Part shown: one piece after another, positions 1 through 5,133 of the stretch
How positions within the stretch are numbered: the stretch's first letter is position 1
Layout: every line of letters starts with the position of its first letter
NCBI GenBank assembly: GCA_934636305.1
Contig: CAKUAM010000112.1
Coordinates: forward strand, 1 to 5,164
Origin: an uncultured Oscillospiraceae bacterium
GTDB taxonomy: Bacteria; Bacillota; Clostridia; Oscillospirales; Oscillospiraceae
Length of the DNA stretch: 5,164 nt
Direction: 5' to 3'
Notes under the pieces: generated by a model
The model's input: the letters and a program-made list of their open reading frames with translations, nothing else
Database searches by the model: none
What the model was told of the DNA's origin: nothing
Position numbers and translations under genes: made by a program

Positions 1-37
1 GTTTTCTTGGATCTTTCCCGCGCTGCCTGGAAGCCCA
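1..37. other. Unassigned left flank
   Basis: Short stretch before repeat copy 1. It may be the 3' tail of an upstream gene or intergenic DNA. All three + frames are open here and run into stops only inside the repeat, which is too little to choose a frame or product. No motif is visible. Confidence 0.3.
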
Positions 38-42
38 ATGCG

Positions 43-82
43 AATCCGTACTGCATAACAAATTTTGCTGGCAGTACGGATT
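43..82. other. Perfect 12-bp inverted repeat at the left end of repeat copy 1
   Basis: AATCCGTACTGC (43-54) is exactly complementary to GCAGTACGGATT (71-82) around a 16-nt loop containing AAATTTT. In copy 2 (4868-4907) the same arms keep nine Watson-Crick pairs, one G-T wobble and two mismatches. The shape is therefore roughly kept, but no compensatory change supports it. Confidence 0.6.
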
Positions 83-251
83 TTCTGCACCTATGAAACT
101 GCAACTGCTGTCAGATTTGATTCCAAAATGACGGGCGGCGCGTAGTAAGACTCCGGTGAGGTGTGTTGATGCGATATGAGCTCTGACAAATTCGGTTGTC
201 ACCTAAAATCAGAGGCGGCAGGCACCAAACGTAACCTAGCGCCCCTTTTCT

Positions 252-286
252 CCCCTATCTTTTCCGGCAAGGCGGAAAAGATGGGG
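252..286. other. Conserved GC-rich hairpin in repeat copy 1
   Basis: The arms 252-266 and 273-286 form 14 pairs with one bulged T (256) around the loop GCAAGG (267-272). The matching hairpin in copy 2 (5075-5110) has the same loop and 15 perfect pairs. The pair A257-T282 is C5080-G5105 in copy 2, a double change that keeps the pairing. The bulged T is replaced by a C, paired with an extra G. No T-run follows, so this does not look like a simple terminator. Confidence 0.75.
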
Positions 287-295
287 CCGTCGGAG

Positions 296-408
296 ACAGA
301 ACCAAGCCGCCGAGTTCAGAGATGTTCGATTCGAAATTGCCCACTTCTGACGCGCCGTCGGAGGCATATTTACTGAATCGATTTTTAAGACTCTACATAT
401 AACCAGAT
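296..408. other. Gene-free spacer with possible 68-bp insertion
   Basis: No convincing gene. GCCGTCGGAG occurs at 286-295 and again at 354-363. After the second occurrence the sequence (GGCATATTTACTG) resembles what follows the single occurrence in copy 2 (GGCCATTCACCA). This suggests that 296-363 is extra DNA inserted or duplicated near the right end of copy 1. The origin of the extra 68 bp is not apparent. Confidence 0.35.
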
Positions 409-446
409 AGCCAGAGTGCGCAAAGCTGCGGCACTCTGGCTTTTTT
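409..446 (+). terminator. Rho-independent terminator upstream of the arg promoter region
   Basis: AGCCAGAGTGC (409-419) pairs perfectly with GCACTCTGGCT (431-441), and T441-446 follows directly, giving the textbook stem plus U-tract on the + strand. No protein gene lies between it and the window start. It ends either a transcript from an upstream gene that reads through repeat copy 1, or an RNA made from the repeat itself. It also insulates the arg operon from upstream transcription. There is no T-run on the other strand. Confidence 0.85.
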
Positions 447-467
447 ACGCGAAAAATGTCCAAAAAT

Positions 468-482
468 TTGCATACTATGCAA
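468..482. promoter_or_regulatory. Putative ArgR operator, box 1
   Basis: TTGCATACTATGCAA is a perfect 15-bp palindrome with a one-base centre. Its half-sites TGCAT/ATGCA match the known ARG box halves (TGAAT/ATTCA) at four of five positions. They are separated by three bases rather than the usual four, so the fit is weaker than for box 2. It lies just upstream of a TATAAT hexamer (485-490) and 62.5 bp centre-to-centre from box 2. Assignment to ArgR is inferred from the motif and from the operon controlled. Confidence 0.55.
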
Positions 483-484
483 TG

Positions 485-490
485 TATAAT
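485..490 (+). promoter_or_regulatory. Candidate -10 hexamer (upstream promoter P1)
   Basis: Exact TATAAT in the AT-rich region between the terminator and argC. The -35 position holds only A-rich sequence, with no TTGACA-like hexamer, and the TG in front is one base too close for an extended -10. It is a weak candidate. If used, it would give a leader of roughly 115 nt that runs through box 2. Confidence 0.3.
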
Positions 491-527
491 GTATAAATAT
501 CATAAATATTAATTTTCAAAAAATAAT

Positions 528-547
528 ATTTGCATATTTATGCAAAT
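528..547. promoter_or_regulatory. Putative ArgR operator, box 2
   Basis: ATTTGCATATTTATGCAAAT is palindromic apart from its central TT. Set against the ARG box pattern TGAAT-WWWW-ATTCA it reads TGCAT-ATTT-ATGCA. The spacing is right, the centre is all A/T, and the only deviation is one symmetric base per half-site. It overlaps the candidate -35 of P2, where a bound arginine-ArgR hexamer would block RNA polymerase. A second AT-rich inverted repeat (504-511 with 524-531) runs into its left edge. Confidence 0.65.
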
Positions 548-559
548 TGTGTATATTAT
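530..559 (+). promoter_or_regulatory. Candidate arg operon promoter (P2)
   Basis: TTGCAT (530-535) and TATTAT (554-559) are 18 bp apart. The -35 is poor (three of six) and the -10 is good. Transcription would start near 565-567, leaving a leader of about 45 nt before argC. The strongest support is positional: it is the last AT-rich stretch before the gene and overlaps the best operator-like palindrome. TATATT at 552-557 is an alternative -10. Confidence 0.4.
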
Positions 560-568
560 AGAAAACAG

Positions 569-604
569 CACGCGGCAGGGCAGACCCGCTGCATGGGAGG
601 CGTG
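569..604 (+). promoter_or_regulatory. Foldable argC leader around the ribosome binding site
   Basis: CACGC (569-573) can pair with GCGTG (600-604). Inside, GCAGGG (575-580) can pair with CCGCTGC (586-592) with one bulged G. The Shine-Dalgarno GGGAGG (595-600) then sits in the junction, with its last G in the outer stem. This could moderate argC translation. There is no second copy to test conservation, and a GC-rich leader folds easily by chance. Confidence 0.3.
595..600 (+). promoter_or_regulatory. argC ribosome binding site
   Basis: GGGAGG ends 10 nt before ATG 611, slightly long but workable. It decides the start: the in-frame ATG at 593 sits on top of it, and the in-frame TTG at 530 lies inside the operator palindrome and probably upstream of the transcription start. 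Confidence 0.7.
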
Positions 605-610
605 GCACAC

Positions 611-1543
611 ATGAAAAAAGTGTTTATTGACGGGAAGGCAGGGACAACCGGTCTGCGGATCTTCGACCGGCTGCAGGCGCGAACGGATGTGGAGCTTCTG
701 ACGCTGCCGGAGGACCAGCGCAAGGTGGACAGCTGCCGCAGGCAGATGCTCAACGAGGCAGATGTTGTGTTCCTGTGTCTGCCGGATGATGCGGCACGTG
801 CTGCGGCCTCCTGGGTGGAAAATCCGGATACAGTTGTGCTCGATACCTCGACAGCGCACCGGACGGAGCCCGGATGGCTGTATGGCTTTGCAGAGCTATC
901 AGCAGTGCAGGAGGCGAAGCTCCGACGCGGCAAGCGCATTGCCATACCCGGCTGCCACGCCAGCGGTTTTATTGCGCTGGTCTATCCGCTTGTTGCAGCA
1001 GGACTTCTCAGCAAGGATGCAGCACTCAGCTGCTTCTCTCTCACAGGTTACTCCGGTGGCGGCAAGAAAATGATTGCCGCGTATGAAAGTACGGACAGAA
1101 GCAGCTTATACGATGCCCCGCGTCAGTATGGCCTCGGCCAGACGCACAAGCATCTGAAGGAAATGAAGGCCATCACAGGGCTTGCAAACGAGCCGGTTTT
1201 CTGCCCGGTTGTCGGCGATTTCTACAGTGGGATGCAGGTAACGGTGCCGCTGTTCGGCAGCTGGCTGCAGGGCGGAGCGGATCTGCAGACTGTCCGGGAG
1301 GTGTACCGGCAGCTGTATGCCGGGCCGGTCGTCTCGTATGTGGAGTCTGCGGATACAGACGGCTTTTTGTCTGCGGCTGCGCAGGCGGGAAAGGACAGCA
1401 TGAAGATCACAGTCTCCGGCAATGCGGAGCGGATGCTTCTGCTGGCGGTGTATGACAATCTTGGCAAGGGCGCGTCCGGCGCGGCCCTGGAATGTATGAA
1501 TCTTGCGACCGGCGCAGAAAAAACGCTGGGTCTGGAGCTTTAA
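611..1543 (+). CDS. argC: N-acetyl-gamma-glutamyl-phosphate reductase, type 2 (short form)
   Basis: This cytosolic enzyme carries out the third step of ornithine synthesis, the NADPH-dependent reduction of N-acetylglutamyl 5-phosphate to N-acetylglutamate 5-semialdehyde. The protein has 310 residues. Its first strand leads into GKAGTTG (8-14), the nucleotide-binding loop of type 2 ArgC; longer type 1 enzymes have a different loop. PGCHASG places the catalytic cysteine at C115. SLTGYSGGGKKM (143-154) and QTHKHLKEM (177-185) are further family motifs, the latter supplying the likely active-site histidine (H179 or H181, inferred). DNLGKGASGAALECMN (282-297) is the conserved C-terminal segment that closes the active site. 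It is first in the operon, directly behind the control region, and argJ follows after 16 nt. It appears intact. The identification is firm; the type 2 call rests on the N-terminal motif and the length. Confidence 0.96.
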   Translation: MKKVFIDGKAGTTGLRIFDRLQARTDVELLTLPEDQRKVDSCRRQMLNEADVVFLCLPDDAARAAASWVENPDTVVLDTSTAHRTEPGWLYGFAELSAVQEAKLRRGKRIAIPGCHASGFIALVYPLVAAGLLSKDAALSCFSLTGYSGGGKKMIAAYESTDRSSLYDAPRQYGLGQTHKHLKEMKAITGLANEPVFCPVVGDFYSGMQVTVPLFGSWLQGGADLQTVREVYRQLYAGPVVSYVESADTDGFLSAAAQAGKDSMKITVSGNAERMLLLAVYDNLGKGASGAALECMNLATGAEKTLGLEL

Positions 1544-1545
1544 TC

Positions 1546-1551
1546 AGGAGG
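1546..1551 (+). promoter_or_regulatory. argJ ribosome binding site
   Basis: AGGAGG starts 3 nt after the argC stop and 8 nt before ATG 1560. It rules out the upstream in-frame TTG (1503), which would add 19 residues encoded within the end of argC. Confidence 0.85.
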
Positions 1552-1559
1552 AAACACAG

Positions 1560-2771
1560 ATGAAAACGATCGAGGGCGGCGTCTGCGCCGCAAAGGGCTT
1601 TACTGCCGCTGGCGTACATTGCGGCATCCGGAAGAACAAATCCAAGCGGGATCTGGCGCTGATCTATTCCAGCGTGCCGGCAAGCGCTGCAGCCGTCTAT
1701 ACGACGAACCTGGTCAAGGGCGCGCCGCTTGTTGTGACGAAGCAGCATCTGTCCGACGGGAAGGCGCAGGCCATTATCTGCAACAGCGGCAACGCCAATA
1801 CCTGCAATGCCAACGGTGTGGAGATTGCCGAGCAGATGAGCGCGCTGCTGGCCCAGGCGCTGCCGGTTCAGGCAGAGGACGTCGTTGTGGCGTCCACCGG
1901 GGTCATCGGGCAGCCGCTGGATATCGCGCCCATTGCCGCCGGGATCCCCATGCTTGTGAAGGAGCTTGGCGATCATTCTGAGGCGGCAGCCGAGGGCATT
2001 ATGACCACCGATACAAAGCTCAAGCAGCTGGCTGTAAGCTTTATGGCCGGCGGCAAGGAATGTAAGCTTGGCGGTATCTGCAAGGGATCCGGGATGATCC
2101 ATCCCAACATGGCGACAATGCTTGTATTTCTCACCACTGACTGCGCAATCAGCCCCCAAATGCTGCAGAAGGCGCTGTCCACGGATGTGGCCAACACCTT
2201 CAATATGGTCTCGGTAGATGGGGATACCTCCACCAACGACATGGTCACGATTCTTGCAAACGGCCTTGCCGGCAACGCGGAGATCACCTGCGAGGGCGAG
2301 GACTTTACAGGCTTTATGCAGGCGCTCAACACTGTGACTGTGCACCTGTGCCGCTGCATCGCCGGCGACGGAGAGGGAGCGACAAAGCTTCTTGAGTGCA
2401 AGGTCAGCGGCGCGCAGACAGAGCAGATTGCAAAGACCGTGGCAAAGAGCGTAATCTGTTCATCCTTGACCAAGGCGGCAATGTTCGGCGCGGACGCCAA
2501 CTGGGGCAGAGTGCTCTGCGCCATCGGCTATTCCGGTGCGCCGGTTGATGTGCAGAAAATTGACGTGCAGTTTGCATCGAAGGCCGGAACGATTCTGGTC
2601 TGCCAGAACGGCGCGGGTGTGGGTTTCTCAGAGGAACAGGCCAAGAAGATTCTTCTGGAACAGGAAATTGAGATTCTGATCGACCTCAAATCCGGCGGCT
2701 TTTCGTCGACAGCCTGGGGCTGTGACCTTACCTATGATTATGTAAAGATCAACGGCGATTACCGGACATGA
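1560..2771 (+). CDS. argJ: Glutamate N-acetyltransferase / ornithine acetyltransferase (ArgJ)
   Basis: ArgJ moves the acetyl group from N-acetylornithine to glutamate, releasing ornithine and regenerating N-acetylglutamate. Bifunctional members also acetylate glutamate from acetyl-CoA. The protein has 403 residues, normal for the family. KGSGMIHPNMATML (175-188) contains the self-cleavage site: the precursor is expected to split between A185 and T186, and T186 becomes the N-terminal nucleophile of the beta chain. STGVIG (112-117) carries the Thr-Gly oxyanion-hole pair (T113, G114). DGEGATK (270-276), NWGR (314-317) and the C-terminal KINGDYRT are also characteristic. No argA or argE is in view, which fits the acetyl cycle. 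Sequence alone does not settle whether this copy is bifunctional. The stop overlaps an ATG (2768), but argB more likely starts at 2786. Confidence 0.97.
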   Translation: MKTIEGGVCAAKGFTAAGVHCGIRKNKSKRDLALIYSSVPASAAAVYTTNLVKGAPLVVTKQHLSDGKAQAIICNSGNANTCNANGVEIAEQMSALLAQALPVQAEDVVVASTGVIGQPLDIAPIAAGIPMLVKELGDHSEAAAEGIMTTDTKLKQLAVSFMAGGKECKLGGICKGSGMIHPNMATMLVFLTTDCAISPQMLQKALSTDVANTFNMVSVDGDTSTNDMVTILANGLAGNAEITCEGEDFTGFMQALNTVTVHLCRCIAGDGEGATKLLECKVSGAQTEQIAKTVAKSVICSSLTKAAMFGADANWGRVLCAIGYSGAPVDVQKIDVQFASKAGTILVCQNGAGVGFSEEQAKKILLEQEIEILIDLKSGGFSSTAWGCDLTYDYVKINGDYRT

Positions 2772-2772
2772 T

Positions 2773-2777
2773 GGAGG
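2773..2777 (+). promoter_or_regulatory. argB ribosome binding site
   Basis: GGAGG begins 2 nt after the argJ stop and ends 8 nt before ATG 2786. It selects that start over the in-frame ATGs at 2768 and 2771, which lie upstream of or touching the site and have no Shine-Dalgarno of their own. Confidence 0.8.
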
Positions 2778-2785
2778 AAAACGCC

Positions 2786-3640
2786 ATGGATATTACAAAT
2801 GCCCAGCGGGCAAGCGTTCTTGTGCATGCGCTGCCCTATATTCAGGAGTACAGCGGCAAGATTGTCGTGGTCAAATATGGCGGAAACGCCATGATTTCCG
2901 AGCACCTGAAGGACTCTGTCATCCGGGATATCATCCTTCTGCAGCTCATCGGCGTCAAGGTCGTGCTGGTGCATGGCGGCGGGCCGGAAATCACGGAGGT
3001 ACTTGGGAAGATGGGGAAAAAGAGTACGTTCGTTGATGGGGTTCGCGTGACGGATGAGGAATCCATCGGCGTGGCGCTGATGGTGCTGGCGGGCAAGATC
3101 AATAAAACGCTGGTGAACCTCATTGAGCTCAAGGGCGGCAGCGCCATAGGCCTGTCCGGACTGGACGGCCATATGCTGGAGGCAAAGGTCAAGAAGCCGG
3201 AGCTCGGCTATGTGGGGGATATCACAAAAGTCAACATAAAACCGATTCTGGATGTGATAGACAAGGGATATATCCCTGTTGTTTCCACGGTTGGCTATGA
3301 CGCGGAGGGCAATATCTATAATATTAACGCGGATACGGCTGCAGCGCGGATTGCGGGCGGGCTTGGGGCGGAAAGCCTCATTGCCATGACGGATATTGCC
3401 GGGATCCTGAAGGATAAGGATGATCCGTCCACGCTCATTTCGGCGATCCGCGTCGGGGAGCTGCCGCAACTGGTTTCCGATGGAATCATTCAGGGCGGCA
3501 TGATCCCAAAAGCGGAATGCTGCCGCAACGCAATCGAATGGGGCGTGAACCGCGTGTTTATCATCGATGGCCGCGTGCCGCACGCCATCCTGATCGAAAT
3601 GCTGACGAACGAAGGCATCGGCACCATGTTCACAAAGTGA
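2786..3640 (+). CDS. argB: Acetylglutamate kinase, predicted arginine-sensitive
   Basis: This kinase phosphorylates N-acetylglutamate with ATP, the second and usually controlling step. The protein has 284 residues and the amino acid kinase fold. VVKYGGN (28-34) has the phosphate-binding lysine K30. HGGGP (63-67) is the glycine loop for substrate, R87 lies in GVRVTD, NINADTAA (179-186) binds acetylglutamate, and GGMIPK (237-242) brings the second catalytic lysine K242. Residues 1-24 precede the first core strand and match the N-terminal helix through which arginine-inhibited hexameric enzymes assemble; the E. coli enzyme (258 residues) lacks it. The C-terminal pattern H266...E271-M-L-T-x-x-G-x-G-T (271-280) matches the known signature of arginine-inhibited kinases. 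Feedback inhibition by arginine is therefore predicted, not shown. The gap from argJ is 14 nt, and the stop overlaps the argD ribosome binding site. Confidence 0.97.
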   Translation: MDITNAQRASVLVHALPYIQEYSGKIVVVKYGGNAMISEHLKDSVIRDIILLQLIGVKVVLVHGGGPEITEVLGKMGKKSTFVDGVRVTDEESIGVALMVLAGKINKTLVNLIELKGGSAIGLSGLDGHMLEAKVKKPELGYVGDITKVNIKPILDVIDKGYIPVVSTVGYDAEGNIYNINADTAAARIAGGLGAESLIAMTDIAGILKDKDDPSTLISAIRVGELPQLVSDGIIQGGMIPKAECCRNAIEWGVNRVFIIDGRVPHAILIEMLTNEGIGTMFTK

Positions 3641-3645
3641 GGAGG
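3640..3645 (+). promoter_or_regulatory. argD ribosome binding site overlapping the argB stop
   Basis: AGGAGG shares its first A with the argB stop codon TGA and ends 6 nt before ATG 3652. This tight layout favours translational coupling of argB and argD. It excludes the much longer in-frame extension beginning at 3517 inside argB. Confidence 0.85.
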
Positions 3646-3651
3646 ATACGC

Positions 3652-4815
3652 ATGGATATTCAGAAGCTGGACCAGACCTATATTGCAAATACATATGCAC
3701 GCTTTCCTGTGACCATCGTAAAGGGCAAGGGCTCGCTCGTCTGGGACGAGAGCGGTAAGGAGTATATTGATCTGTCTACCGGCATTGCCGTTGATATTTT
3801 CGGCGTTGCCGATGAAAGCTGGATGGCTGCTGTCACGGCGCAGCTCGGCACGCTGCAGCATATCTCGAACCTGTTTTATACGCAGCCGTGCGTGAAGCTT
3901 GCGCAGATGCTCTGTGAAAAGACAGGCATGAAAAAAGTCTTTTTCGGAAATTCCGGCGCAGAGGCCAACGAGTGTGCCATCAAGGCGGCGAGAAAATATG
4001 CCGAGGAAAAGAAGGGGAAGGACTATTACACCATTATCACGCTCAAAAACTCCTTCCACGGCAGAACCATCACCACGCTGGCGGCAACCGGTCAGGACGT
4101 GTTCCACAAGGATTTCACGCCGCTCACCGAGGGCTTTGTGTATGCCGAGCCCAATGATCTGGCCGATCTGCAGCGGCTGGTGAGTGAAAATAAGTGCGCG
4201 GCCATCATGATGGAGGTCGTGCAGGGAGAGGGCGGCGTCATGCCGCTGGACAAGGCGTATGTGCAGGGAGCGGCAAAGCTCTGTGCCGAGCAGGACATTC
4301 TTTTGATCTGCGACGAGGTGCAGATTGGCAACGGCCGCAGCGGCATGCTCTATGGCTATATGAACTATGGCGTGAAGCCGGACATTGTTTCCACGGCAAA
4401 GGGGCTGGCCGGCGGACTGCCGCTGGGTGCAACAATGCTGGGGGAAAAGGTGCAGAATGTGCTCGATGCCGGGTCGCATGGCTCGACATTCGGCGGCAAC
4501 CCCGTGTGCTGCGCGGGCGCGGTGAATGTGCTGAGCCGGCTGGATGATGCGATGCTGGCCGGCGTGCGGCAGCGCGCAGACTATATCCGCAGGGCGCTTG
4601 CAGGGGCCGACGGAATTGTGAGCATTTCCGGCCTTGGCCTGATGCTGGGCATCCAGACGAAGAAGCCTGCGGCAGACATCCTTGCGGCCTGCCGCGAGAA
4701 GGGCGTGCTGGTTATCAAGGCCAAGGATAAGCTGCGGCTTCTGCCGGCGCTCAATATTCCGATGGAGCTGCTGGAGAAGGCAGTGGCCGTGATACGCGAG
4801 TGCTGCGCAGAATAA
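3652..4815 (+). CDS. argD: Acetylornithine aminotransferase
   Basis: This pyridoxal-phosphate enzyme converts N-acetylglutamate 5-semialdehyde plus glutamate to N2-acetylornithine plus 2-oxoglutarate, the fourth step. The protein has 387 residues, typical for class III (fold type I) aminotransferases. SGAEANE (101-107) binds the cofactor phosphate. FHGRT (135-139) stacks on the ring and positions a substrate-binding arginine. DEVQIGNGRSG (221-231) contains D221, which contacts the pyridine nitrogen. STAKGLAGG (247-255) holds the Schiff-base lysine K250, and HGSTFGGNP (276-284) completes the phosphate site from the partner subunit. In some bacteria the same enzyme also serves lysine synthesis as succinyldiaminopimelate aminotransferase, which cannot be excluded. 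It is the last gene of the operon; no argF follows. The reading frame appears intact. Confidence 0.95.
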   Translation: MDIQKLDQTYIANTYARFPVTIVKGKGSLVWDESGKEYIDLSTGIAVDIFGVADESWMAAVTAQLGTLQHISNLFYTQPCVKLAQMLCEKTGMKKVFFGNSGAEANECAIKAARKYAEEKKGKDYYTIITLKNSFHGRTITTLAATGQDVFHKDFTPLTEGFVYAEPNDLADLQRLVSENKCAAIMMEVVQGEGGVMPLDKAYVQGAAKLCAEQDILLICDEVQIGNGRSGMLYGYMNYGVKPDIVSTAKGLAGGLPLGATMLGEKVQNVLDAGSHGSTFGGNPVCCAGAVNVLSRLDDAMLAGVRQRADYIRRALAGADGIVSISGLGLMLGIQTKKPAADILAACREKGVLVIKAKDKLRLLPALNIPMELLEKAVAVIRECCAE

Positions 4816-4822
4816 GAAAAAT

Positions 4823-4854
4823 AGCAACACCGCCGGACACCCGGCGGTGTTGCT
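4823..4854 (-). terminator. Strong hairpin after argD, with its T-tract on the - strand
   Basis: AGCAACACCGCCGG (4823-4836) pairs perfectly with CCGGCGGTGTTGCT (4841-4854) around a 4-nt loop. On the + strand GCGTACTC follows, with no T-run. On the - strand the stem is followed by ATTTTTCTTATT, a good intrinsic terminator. As drawn it would stop convergent transcription entering argD. It may also end the arg transcript less efficiently, or protect its 3' end. Repeat copy 2 starts only 8 bp beyond the stem, so a former + strand T-tract could have been displaced. Confidence 0.7.
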
Positions 4855-4862
4855 GCGTACTC

Positions 4863-5119
4863 ATGCGAATCCGTGCGGCCCAGCAAATTTTATTGGCAGT
4901 ACAGATTTACTGCAGTGATTCAACCGTGACTGCGATCAGATTGGATACCAAAATGACGGGCGGCGCGCAGTCAGACACGGTAGGGTGAGTCGGTGCGATA
5001 TGAGCCTTACCAAATATGTTTGCTTTCTAAATTCAGAGGCGGTAGGCACCAAACGTAACCGTCGCCCCTTTTCTCCCCCCTCTTTTCCGGCAAGGCGGAA
5101 AAGAGGGGGGCCGCCGGAG
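4863..5119 (+). repeat. Intergenic repeat element, copy 2 (about 257 bp)
   Basis: Same-orientation partner of 38-295. The shared blocks are at 4863 (ATGCGAATCCGT), 4948 (the 20-base block), 4995 (GCGATATGAGC), 5045 (GGCACCAAACGTAACC) and 5075-5110 (hairpin). It ends with GCCGCCGGAG, where copy 1 has GCCGTCGGAG. The first hairpin has decayed here (two mismatches), whereas the last is longer and perfect. A small hairpin CAAA-TATG-TTTG (5011-5022) sits where copy 1 has its 184-201 hairpin, with different sequence. Short open frames on both strands are not shared with copy 1. No gene is supported between argD and the window end. Confidence 0.85.
5075..5110. other. Conserved GC-rich hairpin in repeat copy 2
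   Basis: Fifteen uninterrupted pairs (5075-5089 with 5096-5110) enclose the loop GCAAGG, identical to that of copy 1. The lower stem is six C-G pairs, where copy 1 has four C-G pairs, a bulge and an A-T. The structure is kept while the bases change. GCCGCCGGAG overlaps the end of the stem and ends the recognisable repeat. Confidence 0.75.
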
Positions 5120-5133
5120 GCCATTCACCAAAC

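Larger units (their letters stand above)
38..295 (+). repeat. Intergenic repeat element, copy 1 (about 258 bp)
   Basis: This stretch aligns end to end with 4863-5119 in the same orientation. By eye about three quarters of positions agree, with perfect blocks: ATGCGAATCCGT (38), CCAAAATGACGGGCGGCGCG (123), GCGATATGAGC (171), GGCACCAAACGTAACC (221) and the hairpin at 252-286. Anchor spacing is the same in both copies to within one base (85, 48/47, 50/50, 19/18). Those single-base indels break every reading frame, so the copies do not share a protein. The left end holds a perfect 12-bp inverted repeat (43-54 with 71-82). A second small hairpin pairs 184-189 with 196-201. I see no terminal inverted repeats or transposase. 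The family is not one I can name; a structured RNA or a dispersed intergenic repeat are both possible. Orientation is arbitrary, given as that of the operon. Confidence 0.85.

Noticed and set aside
38..295. MITE or insertion sequence
   Set aside because: No terminal inverted repeats, target-site duplication or transposase could be seen at the ends of either copy.
318..345. tRNA remnant or attachment site, suggested by GTTCGATTC at 324-332
   Set aside because: The flanking bases do not form a T-arm stem, and no acceptor or anticodon arm is present.
176..463. Small open frames on both strands across repeat copy 1
   Set aside because: They lie in the repeat and terminator. Single-base indels relative to copy 2 break the frames, and the corresponding - strand frame ends early in copy 1. 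No ribosome binding site supports them.
180..600. T-box or amino-acid riboswitch leader for the arg operon
   Set aside because: No T-box sequence (AGGGTGGNACCGCG-like), specifier loop or recognisable riboswitch core. The terminator at 409-446 lies upstream of the promoter candidates, not between promoter and gene.
530..610. Upstream extension of argC from TTG 530
   Set aside because: It would start inside the operator palindrome and probably before the transcription start. Type 2 ArgC begins at MKKVFIDGKAG, and GGGAGG serves ATG 611.
2768..2785. argB start at ATG 2768, overlapping the argJ stop
   Set aside because: It is tempting as an ATGA overlap, but it has no Shine-Dalgarno, whereas GGAGG at 2773-2777 is ideally placed for ATG 2786.
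3490..4830. Long - strand open frame (446 codons) opposite argD, and a similar one at 1407-2345 opposite argJ
   Set aside because: Histidine- and arginine-rich compositions typical of shadows of GC-rich genes. The + strand frames carry complete catalytic motifs.
4936..5124. 62-residue - strand frame in repeat copy 2
   Set aside because: Only a short stretch (LFRLAGK) is shared with copy 1, and that comes from the conserved hairpin. The rest is frameshifted between copies, so it looks like a by-product of the structure.
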